Source: Acidobacteriota bacterium (lineage in GTDB: Bacteria > Acidobacteriota > Blastocatellia > UBA7656). Taken from it: DNA of 64,000 bases. Where the stretch lies: positions 248,001 through 312,000 of the forward strand of contig JBBPIG010000003.1 of the NCBI GenBank assembly GCA_038040445.1, in the 5' to 3' direction. This document shows positions 1-8,389 of this stretch, piece by piece. Under the pieces are notes generated by a model. That model was not told where the DNA came from. It saw only the letters and a program-made list of their open reading frames with translations, and searched no databases. The position numbers and the translations under genes are program-made. Positions within the stretch are counted from its first letter, which is position 1. Each line of letters begins with the position of its first letter.

Positions 1-1661
1 TGATTAGAGAAGCCCAACTCGGCGGCGTTGTACAACTCCTCGATCAGGGCGGGTCCGTAGCGCGACAGGAAGTAGTAGACATTCAGCTCGCGCTCCTGGA
101 GGTTCTTGTCCGGGCAAAGGGTAGTGTACGCGCGCTCGACCTGGCGGTATGCGGTCTGTTCGCGATGCGCGCTTGCGTGGATGAAGCGAGTTCGCAGGTG
201 TTCCAACTGATAAGTAATCTTCTCGCGAGCTCGTTTTAGCGGGTCACTCAACGTAGCGTCAGTCTGCTGCAATGCTTCTCCGAGCTTGTCCAGTTGTTCG
301 TTCACCAATCGCTCAGTTTCGGTGAATGCGCCGGCTGCGTTTCGATCGAGGCTCTGCTCGACGACCTTTGTAACCGCCGGGTGCAACCCATCGAAGAAGT
401 CTCGAAGTTCCAGCCCGTACTTCTGCATCGTTTTTTGATGACGGCCTTCCACGATCGTAAGGCTCGCGCGCGGCAAAACACACGGCTCCTGGCGGCCGAG
501 CGTCTCGTACACCGCGCGAAGCTGCGCGAAGTAGGCGATCTCCGCCGGACCCCCGATGTAAGCGGCAGCCGGCAGCAAGTAATCCTGAACCACCGGCCTC
601 AGCGTTACGTTGGGGCTAAAGCAACTCGGACACCGAGCCGCCAGCTCAACAAGCTCTTCGGCGGCGAACGAGCGGTCCGAGCCTTTCACCGTGAAGCGCC
701 CGTCCTGGTGCTGTGTGATTGCCTTGCGTCGTCCATCGTCCATTATGAACAGCGGAACCATGTCTTCGGATACTTTGATCTGCGCGTGATAACCCGCTTC
801 CTCGAGCTCGCGGCTCCGCTCGACCAGAGCCCGGGCTATCTCGCTCGACTTCTGGATTGCGCGTTCATAAAGCGGAGCGGCGACCTGCTTCAATTCATCA
901 TCGAGAGGGTCCAGCAACACGACGCCGTAATCGCGGAACAACCGCGCCATCAATCGCTCGAATGCCTCCGCGAATCCGACGCCTTTCTCATAGCTCTCGC
1001 GCAGGTCGCGCTCGAGCGCCGGCGTGAACTCCGAAGGCGCGAGCTGCGCGATGAGATCGTCAATCGTCTGGCTTATGTCTTCGCAAAGCACAACGCTGCC
1101 GACCGGCTCGTCGGGTTTATGACCGCTTGCCTCGTATTGAATCCGTTTCAAATGTCCTTCGCGGTCGACGACTCGGCAATGGTTCACTTCTTCGTAGTCG
1201 TGGTCTTCGCTCGCAACCCAGAAAACGGGTACGGCCTCAACGCCCTGATCGCGAAGGCAAGCGGCCAGTTTGATCACGGTGAGCGCCTTGTGGATGGTGT
1301 ACAGAGGGCCGGTGAACAGCCCTGCTTGCTGTCCGGTTACGATCGCGACCGAACCCGGATGCCGAAGCATCTCGATATGCTTGAACGTCAGCTCGGGGGA
1401 ACCGGCCCGGCGATTGATTCGCTCGAGCGCGTCGGGCACGCGCTTGCGATCGAACTCCTGCGCTCCGACGCGGCGGGAATGATCGGCGAGAGGCTCGACC
1501 GAACGGCCGTAGTTTGGATAAAACCGCGCGACCTTCTGATAGTCGTACAAGAAATCCGTGAACAGAGGAGTCATGCGCGGGATGTCGGTGAACCGCACCG
1601 CATCAGTAAGTTTATTGGCAGCAGCCTCGAGATTGTTACAGTCGGCAGTCATAGTTTTCAT
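1..1661 (-). CDS. bshC: BshC, putative cysteine ligase of bacillithiol synthesis (3' end cut by window edge)
   Basis: Reading the minus strand from an ATG at 1661 gives an open frame of 553 codons that runs off the left edge without a stop. A second in-frame ATG lies three codons later. BshC is expected to add cysteine to glucosaminyl-malate, the last step of bacillithiol synthesis, in the cytoplasm. The recognition rests on the N-terminal FTDFLYDYQKVARFYPNY segment, the TGQQAGLFTGPLYT stretch and the FWVASEDHDYEEVNH stretch, all typical of the family, and on the length: known members are about 540 residues, so nearly the whole protein is present. The aldolase gene lies upstream on the same strand, 116 bases away, and a strong hairpin fills the gap, so the two may not be tightly cotranscribed. 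The long plus-strand ORF over the same bases is a shadow. Confidence 0.87.
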   Translation of the reverse strand, partial: MKTMTADCNNLEAAANKLTDAVRFTDIPRMTPLFTDFLYDYQKVARFYPNYGRSVEPLADHSRRVGAQEFDRKRVPDALERINRRAGSPELTFKHIEMLRHPGSVAIVTGQQAGLFTGPLYTIHKALTVIKLAACLRDQGVEAVPVFWVASEDHDYEEVNHCRVVDREGHLKRIQYEASGHKPDEPVGSVVLCEDISQTIDDLIAQLAPSEFTPALERDLRESYEKGVGFAEAFERLMARLFRDYGVVLLDPLDDELKQVAAPLYERAIQKSSEIARALVERSRELEEAGYHAQIKVSEDMVPLFIMDDGRRKAITQHQDGRFTVKGSDRSFAAEELVELAARCPSCFSPNVTLRPVVQDYLLPAAAYIGGPAEIAYFAQLRAVYETLGRQEPCVLPRASLTIVEGRHQKTMQKYGLELRDFFDGLHPAVTKVVEQSLDRNAAGAFTETERLVNEQLDKLGEALQQTDATLSDPLKRAREKITYQLEHLRTRFIHASAHREQTAYRQVERAYTTLCPDKNLQERELNVYYFLSRYGPALIEELYNAAELGFSN

Positions 1662-1665
1662 TCTT

Positions 1666-1772
1666 GAAACGTGATGCGACGACGGATGACCGACGACCGA
1701 CGACCGACGACCGACGACCGTCTCCGGTCGTCCGTCATCGGTCATCTGTCGTCGCATCACGCATCACGTTTC
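1666..1772. repeat. Long hairpin with tandem GACGACC units
   Basis: The spacer between the aldolase gene and bshC holds a left arm (about 1666-1710) and a right arm (about 1730-1772) that pair over most of their length; TGATGCGACGAC on the left pairs with GTCGTCGCATCA on the right. The left arm contains several tandem copies of a 7-8 base GACGACC word. The same word pattern returns at 6838-6927. It is too GC-rich and lacks a T-run, so it is not an obvious terminator. Confidence 0.8.
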
Positions 1773-1777
1773 ACGCG

Positions 1778-2695
1778 TCACTCAATTTCCGGGAAGAGCC
1801 CGGTCTCGCGAATCACCGCCTTGATCTGCTCTCTATGCGAGTTACTTACTGGATTGAGCGGGGCGCGCGGAAGCCCGCTGGCATACCCCAGCATATCCAT
1901 CGCAGCCTTTAATCCGGGCACACTCAAACCTGCCGTTACTATGTGCGACAGCGGCGCGAGGCGATGTTGAAGCTCGCGCGCTCGCGCGTGGTCGCCGGAA
2001 TCGACCGCGGCGTACAGCTCTACACAGGCGCGCGGGGCGGCGCATGCAACACCGAGGATCGCGCCTGTCGCTCCCATCGTAAGCGAGGGGTACACAATGC
2101 CCCCGTTTCCGACCATCACCGCGAACCCTTCAGGCGCGCGCCGGATAGTCTCCGACATCGCTCCCATGTTTCCCGCGCTGTCTTTTACACCAATGATCTT
2201 CTCGTGCGCACCGAGCGCGGCGATCGTCGCCGGCTCGATAACCACTCCGGTGTTCTGTGGGACGTTGTAAATCAAAACAGGAATCGGTGAATGATCGGCG
2301 ACCTCGGTGAAGTGGCGACCGAGCGCTTCCTGAGTCATCGACGATTTGTAAAAGTACGGAGTGATGACCAGCACGGCGTCGGCCCCGCAATCGGCTGCGG
2401 CTCGCGCCGCTTCGATGGCTGCGCGGGTTGAAAGCTCGTTCACACCGGCGATGATCGTGTGCGTGCTTGTGGCCGCGCGTTTGAGCGTCTCAATCACTGT
2501 TCTGCGTTCGTCGGCGTTGAGGTGCACTGCTTCGCCGTTTGAGCCTAAGGCGACATAACCCACGAGCCCGGTCTCGTTGTAGCGAGCAATGTTTGAGGAA
2601 AGCGCTGCATAGTCAACGTCGCCGCGTTGGTTGAACGGCGTGGTTATGGGCGGGAGTATTCCGTTGAGGTTGATGGGGCGCTCGCTGGTAGACAT
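1778..2695 (-). CDS. DHDPS/HOGA-family aldolase (dihydrodipicolinate synthase-like)
   Basis: A 305-residue class I aldolase of the DapA superfamily. Visible family marks are the Schiff-base lysine in IIGVKDSAGN, the catalytic-region tyrosine in LIYNVPQNTG and the GADAVLVITPYFYK strand. In true dihydrodipicolinate synthases the substrate loop is usually GTTGE; here it is GSNGE, as in eukaryotic 4-hydroxy-2-oxoglutarate aldolase. The C-terminal VPGLKAAMDMLGY and APLNPVS segments also look like that branch. It may therefore cleave 4-hydroxy-2-oxoglutarate or a related keto acid rather than make lysine precursors; the sequence alone does not settle this. No lysine-pathway genes are next to it. 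The ATG at 2695 gives the normal family length. Confidence 0.85.
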   Translation of the reverse strand: MSTSERPINLNGILPPITTPFNQRGDVDYAALSSNIARYNETGLVGYVALGSNGEAVHLNADERRTVIETLKRAATSTHTIIAGVNELSTRAAIEAARAAADCGADAVLVITPYFYKSSMTQEALGRHFTEVADHSPIPVLIYNVPQNTGVVIEPATIAALGAHEKIIGVKDSAGNMGAMSETIRRAPEGFAVMVGNGGIVYPSLTMGATGAILGVACAAPRACVELYAAVDSGDHARARELQHRLAPLSHIVTAGLSVPGLKAAMDMLGYASGLPRAPLNPVSNSHREQIKAVIRETGLFPEIE

Positions 2696-2788
2696 TGTTC
2701 TATTCTACGCTTTCGTCCAGTCGGCAGTTTCAGCCGGCTGCAAAGTAAAGTGCGATTATAGGTGTCGATAGCTCGCGCACGCAACTTT

Positions 2789-2956
2789 GGGAATAAAACA
2801 CAAAGGCACTAAGGCACTAAGGCACGAAGAGAAGAAATGAGGTCCGAGTTCTGAGAATCACGCGACGCACCGACCCTTGCTCAGTCCGATGCCGAGCTAT
2901 GTTGTGATCTTCCTTGGTTTTCCCTTCGTGCCTTAGTGCCTTTGTGTTTGATTCCC
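2789..2956. repeat. Intergenic inverted repeat (AAGGCACTA family)
   Basis: The left arm (2789-2834) and right arm (2921-2956) are near-perfect reverse complements around CACAAAGGCACTAAGGCAC, with one extra copy of the AAGGCACT unit in the left arm. The right arm ends 20 bases before the fmt start codon, so the hairpin could affect fmt transcription or translation. No T-run follows it. A fragment with similar words lies at about 27795-27830. Confidence 0.8.
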
Positions 2957-2976
2957 GCCTGGGTTATGAATGAATC

Positions 2977-3966
2977 GTGAAACTGATCTTCATGGGCACG
3001 CCTGAATTCTCAGTCCCGTCGCTCGAGCGGTTGATACGTGACGGCCACGAAGTCGCGGCTGTGTTCACTCAGCCTGACAAGCCGGCGGGCCGGGGAAAGC
3101 ACCTGAACACTCCCGCGGTTAAAGCATTGGCGGTCGAACGCGGCATCCCCGTGCACCAGCCGGCAAAGATCAAAAGCAACGACGAGGTGCGCGCGATCTT
3201 CGAGGCCATATCGCCCGATGCATGCGTGGTCGCGGCGTACGGTAAGATCCTCCCTCAGTGGATGCTTTCCATCCCTCGACTCGGGTGTATCAACGTTCAC
3301 GCATCCTTGCTGCCGAAGTATCGCGGCGCTGCGCCGATCAACTGGGCGATCGCGAACGGCGAGCGCGAAACAGGCGTGACGATCATGCAAATGGACGCCG
3401 GGATGGATACCGGACCGATGCTGGCAAAGCTCTCCATATCGATCGGCGATCAAGAAACCGCTCCTGTGCTTTCAACGCGCCTCGCTCAGTTGGGAGCGGA
3501 GCTTCTGGGCGAAACGCTTCCGCGCATCGAGCGAGGCGAAATCGCGCCACTCACTCAAGACGATAGCGAAGCCACTTACGCGCCGATGCTCAAACGCGAA
3601 GACGGATTGATCGACTGGCGAATGAGCGCGAGCGAAATAGCTAATCGCGTTCGGGCGTTTCAACCGTGGCCGGGCACCTATACCAACTTCCGCGGCGGGC
3701 GGCTGATCGTATGGCAGGGATCTGAAGCGCCCTCTCGCCAAGAAGCGGACTTTGCGGCCGAACCTGGAACTATTTTGAACATCGACGAATCGGGGCTCAC
3801 GATTGCGTGTAGCGGCTTGAGCGCTCTGCTCATCCAGGAGGTTCAGATCGAAGGCAAACGACGTGTCTCGGCGCGCGAGTTCGCAAACGGCGCGCGGTTG
3901 AAACCAGGCGACCTAATCAACAGGAATGATCTGGTCCAGCCTCCAGCACTGAATCCTTCGCAGTGA
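2977..3966 (+). CDS. fmt: Methionyl-tRNA formyltransferase
   Basis: A 329-residue protein that formylates initiator Met-tRNA using 10-formyl-tetrahydrofolate. The N-terminal domain starts MKLIFMGTPEFSVPSL. The catalytic triad expected for the family is visible as N106 and H108 in INVHASLLPKYRG and D144 in MQMDAGMDTGPM. A C-terminal domain with RAFQPWPGTYT follows. The start is GTG at 2977, chosen because the conserved MGTPEF strand begins almost at once; no earlier in-frame start fits. There is no def (peptide deformylase) next to it, although def often neighbours fmt. It stands alone between a repeat-filled spacer and a toxin-antitoxin pair. Confidence 0.96.
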   Translation: MKLIFMGTPEFSVPSLERLIRDGHEVAAVFTQPDKPAGRGKHLNTPAVKALAVERGIPVHQPAKIKSNDEVRAIFEAISPDACVVAAYGKILPQWMLSIPRLGCINVHASLLPKYRGAAPINWAIANGERETGVTIMQMDAGMDTGPMLAKLSISIGDQETAPVLSTRLAQLGAELLGETLPRIERGEIAPLTQDDSEATYAPMLKREDGLIDWRMSASEIANRVRAFQPWPGTYTNFRGGRLIVWQGSEAPSRQEADFAAEPGTILNIDESGLTIACSGLSALLIQEVQIEGKRRVSAREFANGARLKPGDLINRNDLVQPPALNPSQ

Positions 3967-4046
3967 AGGTGACCTTCTTCTTCTCTCGAGTTTTTGAATT
4001 CCCTCCGCTTGCCCTTGGTTACGCCAGTACCGTACTCTGTGACAGG

Positions 4047-4062
4047 GTAGTATAGTAACTAC
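4047..4062. promoter_or_regulatory. Possible operator/promoter of the HigBA-type pair
   Basis: GTAGTATAGTAACTAC is an imperfect dyad (GTAGT/ACTAC, 6-base centre) that includes a -10-like TATAGT at 4051-4056, about 30 bases before the toxin start. Toxin-antitoxin operons are usually repressed through such a site by the antitoxin; that this dyad has that role is inference. Confidence 0.35.
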
Positions 4063-4093
4063 GTTATAGAAAGGTAATTGCAAAGGGAGCGCC

Positions 4094-4450
4094 TTGAGCA
4101 AATCGCCCGAAAGGCTCTACAGCTTTTTTGAGACGCCGATATTCATGAGACAGATCGAACAGCGGGCATCGATGAAAGTGCTCTTTGCCATCGAAGACGA
4201 CTTATTGAAGAACCCTGAACGTGGAGATGTCATTCAGGGCACGCACGGAGCCCGGAAAGCCAGAATAGGCGATCCAGCTTTCAGAAGAGGGAAGCGAGGC
4301 GGTTACAGGTACATATACGCGTACTTTCCCGAATATCATCACATAATCCTGTTATACCTGTTTGCCAAGAATGACGCGGCCGACTTATCGGCCAAAGTGA
4401 AAAAGCAACTGGCCCAGTTTGTGAGCCAGATTAAGGGAGCGATCAAATGA
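4094..4450 (+). CDS. RelE/HigB-type toxin
   Basis: A 118-residue small basic protein with the RelE-fold pattern: a helical N-terminus, GTHGARKARI, then the strongly conserved RGKRGGYRYIYAYF strand-turn-strand, then a hydrophobic IILLYLF strand and a KNDAADLS segment. Relatives are ribosome-dependent or free mRNA interferases. The start is TTG at 4094 with a GGGAG ribosome site just upstream. The stop codon overlaps the next start (ATGA), so toxin and antitoxin are translationally coupled. The toxin comes first, as in HigBA modules and unlike most RelBE modules. The specific subfamily is not certain. Confidence 0.85.
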   Translation: MSKSPERLYSFFETPIFMRQIEQRASMKVLFAIEDDLLKNPERGDVIQGTHGARKARIGDPAFRRGKRGGYRYIYAYFPEYHHIILLYLFAKNDAADLSAKVKKQLAQFVSQIKGAIK

Positions 4451-4830
4451 GCGGCAAAGCAAAAATGAAGCAGATTAAGTCTGCGCGCAAGCCCGTGACC
4501 AAACGCGAACGCCTGATGACGGATAGAGAGTCTTCCGACCTACTTGAATCAGCCAGCCAAGCGCTCGCGATGGTCCAAGGATCAAAACTCATTGGCGGAC
4601 GGATAAGCGTCCGCCAGGCGCCTGCCGAACCGCGGCCACGAAACAAAAAAGATATAGTTCAGCTTCGAGAGCGGCTCAACTTCTCCCAGGGAATGCTGGC
4701 CCGAGCTCTAAACGTTAGTCCCTCGACCATTCAAGCTTGGGAGGCTGGGCGTCGAACTCCAAGCGATGCTGCCTTGAAGTTGCTGGCTATTGCCGAGAAG
4801 CACCCCGAAGCCTTATTTGATTCAGTATAG
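4447..4830 (+). CDS. XRE-family antitoxin (HigA-like)
   Basis: A 127-residue protein with a disordered basic N-terminus and a C-terminal helix-turn-helix; the DNA-binding unit runs from VQLRERLNFSQGMLARALNV through PSTIQAWEAGRR. It overlaps the toxin gene by four bases. It should neutralise the toxin and repress the operon. The 55 or so residues before the helix-turn-helix have no domain I can name; they may be the toxin-binding part. The helix-turn-helix family call is firm, the pairing follows from overlap and order. Confidence 0.85.
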   Translation: MSGKAKMKQIKSARKPVTKRERLMTDRESSDLLESASQALAMVQGSKLIGGRISVRQAPAEPRPRNKKDIVQLRERLNFSQGMLARALNVSPSTIQAWEAGRRTPSDAALKLLAIAEKHPEALFDSV

Positions 4831-4837
4831 ATCGCGG

Positions 4838-4966
4838 GAGACAGCGTCAGGAGGGTCAGGCTTGAGTTTGTCGACATTTCTACATTCCCCTACGTCGGCT
4901 GCTTAGATTCCCAGCGCGGTCCAAATCTCAACAAACTCAACCCTGACGCCTCCTGACGCGTCTCGG
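4838..4966. repeat. Inverted repeat; rest of 4831-5244 holds no gene
   Basis: The left arm (4838-4876) and right arm (4928-4966) are reverse complements with few mismatches; the core AGCGTCAGGAGG/CCTCCTGACGC is followed by GTTTGTCGAC/GTTGAG-type arms. The loop is about 50 bases. Part of the left arm (GAGGGTCAGGCTTGA) recurs at 5741-5767, on the far side of the next ORF. No T-run is present. The remaining spacer up to 5244 holds the left inverted repeat of the unit described next and no coding frame that I can support. Confidence 0.7.
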
Positions 4967-5157
4967 CCATTTGAGAAAGCAGGGGACGCATCAGTCCTTC
5001 AAAATATCTACCTACTGGTTTCTGTCGAACAAATGAAGCGGAAGGCACAAACAAGAGGTTAATGCGAGAAGCCACAAGTTGATTTTTCCTCTTGCCTTTC
5101 GGAAGACACGTTCGGTAGACTCTTTGGTAGCACTATCGCGAAGTAGTGCCCTGGTGT

Positions 5158-5714
5158 TTGACAATCTAACTGGCAACTTCACGCTGTAGGTTTATCACGA
5201 CCATTACGGTTCCTTTTGTAAATTTGAAGACAAGGAGGACGCGTATGAGGAGAATAAACCTCCAGTTGGCAATAACGGTCGCGTTGACCATAACGTTCAC
5301 TGTAGCCCCAAGCGGCTGCTTCGTGAACTTCAGCATCTTTGGTCCAGCGGATCAGAGAATAACCAACCCTCCGGGGTCAAGAGGAGAACCAAAACAGAAA
5401 CCGAAACACAAACCGAAAGCTAAGGCCAAAGCGACTAAGACTTCAAATGCGAAATTAAGATCTTCTACGCGACATCCACGAAATACACGACAGACTCGAA
5501 AGCAAACGAAAACGCAAATTACACCCTGCAATCAAAATCCAACCAGACAAATTTCTACGACACCTTACACAAACTCCAAGACGAATTCCTACATAAGCAC
5601 GAACACGACCAAACCCAGAATCATGTTTTCTCTGACGAGCAAGTAAGACTCTTCAGCAACTAGTTCCACGTGAAGTGTGATAGGCCTTAGCGTGAAGTTG
5701 CCAGTGAGATTGTC
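5158..5714. mobile_element. Possible small mobile unit bounded by ~38-bp inverted repeats
   Basis: GACAATCT followed by ACTGGCAACTTCACGCT at about 5160-5198 reappears in inverted orientation at 5677-5714. The core 17 bases match exactly and the outer and inner bases match with a few changes. The repeats enclose one AT-rich ORF. No transposase is present and I see no clear target-site duplication, so a MITE-like or satellite element is only one reading; a transcriptional hairpin pair is another. Confidence 0.45.
5245..5663 (+). pseudogene. Lysine-rich secreted or lipoprotein-like ORF with an apparent frameshift
   Basis: ATG at 5245 is preceded by a good AGGAGG site. The frame begins with a hydrophobic signal-like segment ending in VAPSGC (a weak lipobox), then a polar and K-P-rich linker (KQKPKHKPKAKAKA). 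After about codon 68 this frame becomes an unlikely string of R, T, N and P. The -1 frame, open from 5439 to a TAG at 5661-5663, reads like protein instead (EIKIFYATSTKYTTDS, then NQTNFYDTLHKLQDEFLH). The most economical view is one gene of about 139 residues broken by a single-base shift near 5437-5452, from mutation or assembly error. No canonical slippery heptamer is visible. G+C is clearly lower than in the neighbours. Function unknown. Confidence 0.5.
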
Positions 5715-5909
5715 TGCCAGATGTCGGCAAAAAGTGGTCGGAGGGGTCAGGCTTGACATTGTTGACACTCCACCCCAGGGCCCTTTCTTTTCAGCGTTGT
5801 AAATGACACTTCGCGTAACTACTCGCGTGCCAGCTTTGGCGCCAACGCCACACCCGGCCAGGAAGAAATCGAGTTCAATCTACGCCACCCCTCTTGGTAA
5901 CATCGAGAC

Positions 5910-6854
5910 GTGAGTCCCGAGCGCGAAACAGAATTGATTCCCGCCGTCGTAGGGCCCACTGCTTCCGGCAAAAGCGAACTGGGCATCGAGCTGGCTCTGG
6001 CCCGCAACGGAGAGATCATCAATCTGGATTCCATCCAGGTTTATCGGGAAATATACATCGCAACAGCTAAAGTCCCTATAGCCGAGCAACGAGGGGTGCC
6101 GCATCATCTGATCGACATCGCCGAGCCGACGGAGAACTTCACCGCGGGCGACTACGCACGCCTCGCCGCTCGCACGATCCAGGAAGTCGAAGCTCGTCAT
6201 CACTGCGCGGTTTTCGTCGGCGGCACGGGCTTCTACTTGCGCGCGTTGATGAAGCCTTTGTTTGAAGGACCGCCGACCGACCCCGCGCTTCGCGACCGGC
6301 TTGTTGATTTGCGCGACAGGCACGGCCCGGAGCACCTGCATCGCATGCTCGCGCGCGTTGATTCTCAAGCCGCGTTGAATCTTAGTCCGCGTGATTGGTC
6401 GCGTACGATGCGCGCGCTGGAAGTCTACCTTCAAACCGGCCGGCGCATTTCGGAGTCCCAACCGGCGACGCCTCCCCCGCCCGAACTTGCCTCACGCGTT
6501 CGGGTGATCGCGCTCAACCCGCCGCGCGAAGAGCTATACGCGCGCATCAACACACGGGCCAATGAAATGTTCGAGCGCGGGCTGGTCGAAGAAGTCGAAT
6601 CGCTGATCGCCTCGGGCATTCCGTCAACGGCAAAAGCCTTTCAGGCTCACGGCTACCGCCGAGTGGTCGAATATCTCGACGGTAAGCGTACGCGTGAGGA
6701 TGCGCTCAATCAGATGAAGCTGGACACGCGTCACTACGCCAAGCGACAGCTTAGTTGGTGGCGCTCCTGGCCTGGAGTGAGGTGGATCGATCGATTCGGA
6801 GACGAGCCCGAGGCCTTCGAGGAAGCGAGCCGCGCGCTGACCGACGACAGATGA
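5910..6854 (+). CDS. miaA: tRNA dimethylallyltransferase
   Basis: A 314-residue enzyme that transfers a dimethylallyl group to A37 of tRNAs reading UNN codons. The P-loop GPTASGKS is at residues 15-22, the DSIQVYRE strand with the catalytic-site aspartate follows at 40-47, and GGTGFYLRAL carries the tRNA/pyrophosphate-binding residues. AFQAHGYRRVVEYL and HYAKRQLSWWR are typical C-terminal blocks. The start is GTG at 5910; the P-loop would be too far inside from any earlier start. The last codons (ALTDDR) and the stop lie inside a 14-base tandem repeat that continues into the spacer, so the extreme C-terminus is repeat-derived. It is not next to hfq or mutL. Confidence 0.96.
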   Translation: MSPERETELIPAVVGPTASGKSELGIELALARNGEIINLDSIQVYREIYIATAKVPIAEQRGVPHHLIDIAEPTENFTAGDYARLAARTIQEVEARHHCAVFVGGTGFYLRALMKPLFEGPPTDPALRDRLVDLRDRHGPEHLHRMLARVDSQAALNLSPRDWSRTMRALEVYLQTGRRISESQPATPPPPELASRVRVIALNPPREELYARINTRANEMFERGLVEEVESLIASGIPSTAKAFQAHGYRRVVEYLDGKRTREDALNQMKLDTRHYAKRQLSWWRSWPGVRWIDRFGDEPEAFEEASRALTDDR

Positions 6855-6927
6855 CCGACGACAGATGACCGACGACAGATGACGGACGACCGTCTCCGGT
6901 CATCCGTCATCGGTCGCCAGTCGTCAG
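6838..6927. repeat. Tandem ACCGACGACAGATG repeat with inverted partner
   Basis: About three 14-base copies of ACCGACGACAGATG start inside the end of miaA. They are followed by GACGGACGACCGTCTCCGGT and a reverse-complement arm (CATCCGTCATCGGTCG). The words are the same as in the element at 1666-1772, so the two are copies of one repeat family. Confidence 0.8.
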
Positions 6928-8384
6928 TCATTATTCCAAGAGCCGGTTATCTTCTCGATCACTCGATCGAGGCCAAAGCTCTCAAACTCCGCTCGATTGC
7001 CCGCGAGCAGTTTCTGCAGATCCTCAGTCACGTAAGCGCGAAACCTGTCTGCGTACGAGGTGGAACGCGTCACCGCAGCAACTGCGAGTTTGAGAGCTTC
7101 CGTTAAGCCGGCGATGAACTCTGTGGCGGTGGCGTGTCCTACGAAAACAATTTCGCCCGCCAGGTATTCGATCTCACCCGCAAACGGATCGAGGAACGGG
7201 TAGCGGTCGGCGATCTTTAACTGCCCGGCGCGCAGGGACATCGAGAAGCTCTCGGGTCGATCGACTGCCTGTGCCGCCTGTTCGATCGTCCGAGCTATCT
7301 CGCCCATCAGCCGCTTGATCTCGGCCATAGCTTCGGCGTCTGCTGATACTGAAAGCTCACCGGTTCCAAGCGACAAGGCGAGAGCCTCCGTCTCAATCGG
7401 GCCGCCCGGCCTCTCGATCGCGAGAGTTCCTTCGGGCCATGTGGCGATCTCTTCGGGTAGCGTTGACATCGGCCCGGTTGCAGCAGCCGATCGCGCGCTG
7501 TTTGAACCCTCGATTAGCGCTTCGGGCTCGCCCGCTGGGCGATCCGGGGGCAGCCGCCAAACATCCGGACTCGACATATCGTGCGGCGTCAACGGTCCGG
7601 ATGCCGCTCTCCCCGTGTCGTTCGCTTGCCTATGATCGAGGCCGTCGAGACTGTTAGCCGGCTGCGCTTCGACGTGCGTCTCATTCATCGGCGTCTCGAT
7701 CGGGTGAAAATCTGAGATCGGCTCCGCAGCTTCAAAAGCAACGCGGTCAGTCGCGGCGACGTCGGCTTCGGCCGCGGGTCTGAAGTACACATCGAAACTT
7801 GCCGCCGCACGGTTGCCTTCATCGAGCAGCCTGGCGAGCGCCGTGTTACCCATCAGGTCCAGCGCCTCAGTCTCCTCGGCCGGCGCAAGTTCTGAGTTCA
7901 GGATTCGGCAGCGGCCATCGCGCATGTGTATCAGGGTGCCTGGTGCGCTTTCGGCGTAGATTTCGATGAACCACTCGCGATCGCGCTCGCGGACGAGCTT
8001 CCAGATCATCTTCTCTAGGTCGGTAAATTCGGTGCTCAACCCGACGTAAAGCGGCCGCGCGTTTATCCTACCGGCGACGGCAGCAGCCGTGGATGCGGGG
8101 TAGCCGTAGATCGAAACGCGACCCCGTTCCCGTCGTGCACGCTCTGCGAGCTGCTCAATAGTTGCGCGAGTATAAGCGACCCTGCCCTGGGCGTGTTCGC
8201 CGCGCCTTTCGACAACGGCAGCCACACGGCCGGCGCTGATAATGACGAAGCTATCCGTATCGCGGAGCACTACTTCAACAACACCCGAGAAGCCACCTTC
8301 GCCGAGATCGGCAACAAGCGCATCCACCTGCACGTAGCTGGTCGCCAGATTTTCGTGGATCATTTTTCCGCGAGGAATGAACAT
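6924..8384 (-). CDS. Unrecognised 486-residue cytoplasmic protein
   Basis: No known domain is evident to me. Residues 1-200 look folded (VVEVVLRDTDSFVIISAGRV suggests a beta-rich sensor-like start), 200-340 are a low-complexity A/P/E-rich linker, and 340-486 look helical (EAMAEIKRLMGEIARTIEQA) with a final alpha/beta part. No signal peptide or membrane segment is seen. The start at 8384 has no clear ribosome site; an ATG seven codons inside is an alternative. Its 3' end touches the repeat after miaA. A structure-type match to effector or adaptor domains would be needed to say more. Confidence 0.65.
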   Translation of the reverse strand: MFIPRGKMIHENLATSYVQVDALVADLGEGGFSGVVEVVLRDTDSFVIISAGRVAAVVERRGEHAQGRVAYTRATIEQLAERARRERGRVSIYGYPASTAAAVAGRINARPLYVGLSTEFTDLEKMIWKLVRERDREWFIEIYAESAPGTLIHMRDGRCRILNSELAPAEETEALDLMGNTALARLLDEGNRAAASFDVYFRPAAEADVAATDRVAFEAAEPISDFHPIETPMNETHVEAQPANSLDGLDHRQANDTGRAASGPLTPHDMSSPDVWRLPPDRPAGEPEALIEGSNSARSAAATGPMSTLPEEIATWPEGTLAIERPGGPIETEALALSLGTGELSVSADAEAMAEIKRLMGEIARTIEQAAQAVDRPESFSMSLRAGQLKIADRYPFLDPFAGEIEYLAGEIVFVGHATATEFIAGLTEALKLAVAAVTRSTSYADRFRAYVTEDLQKLLAGNRAEFESFGLDRVIEKITGSWNND

Positions 8385-8389
8385 GGAGG

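Noticed and set aside
294-1667. 457-residue plus-strand ORF
   Set aside because: It is a shadow of bshC, whose minus-strand frame has clear family motifs.
1674-1716. Tandem GACGACC units as a CRISPR-like array
   Set aside because: The repeat period is 7-8 bases with no spacers; it is an arm of a hairpin element.
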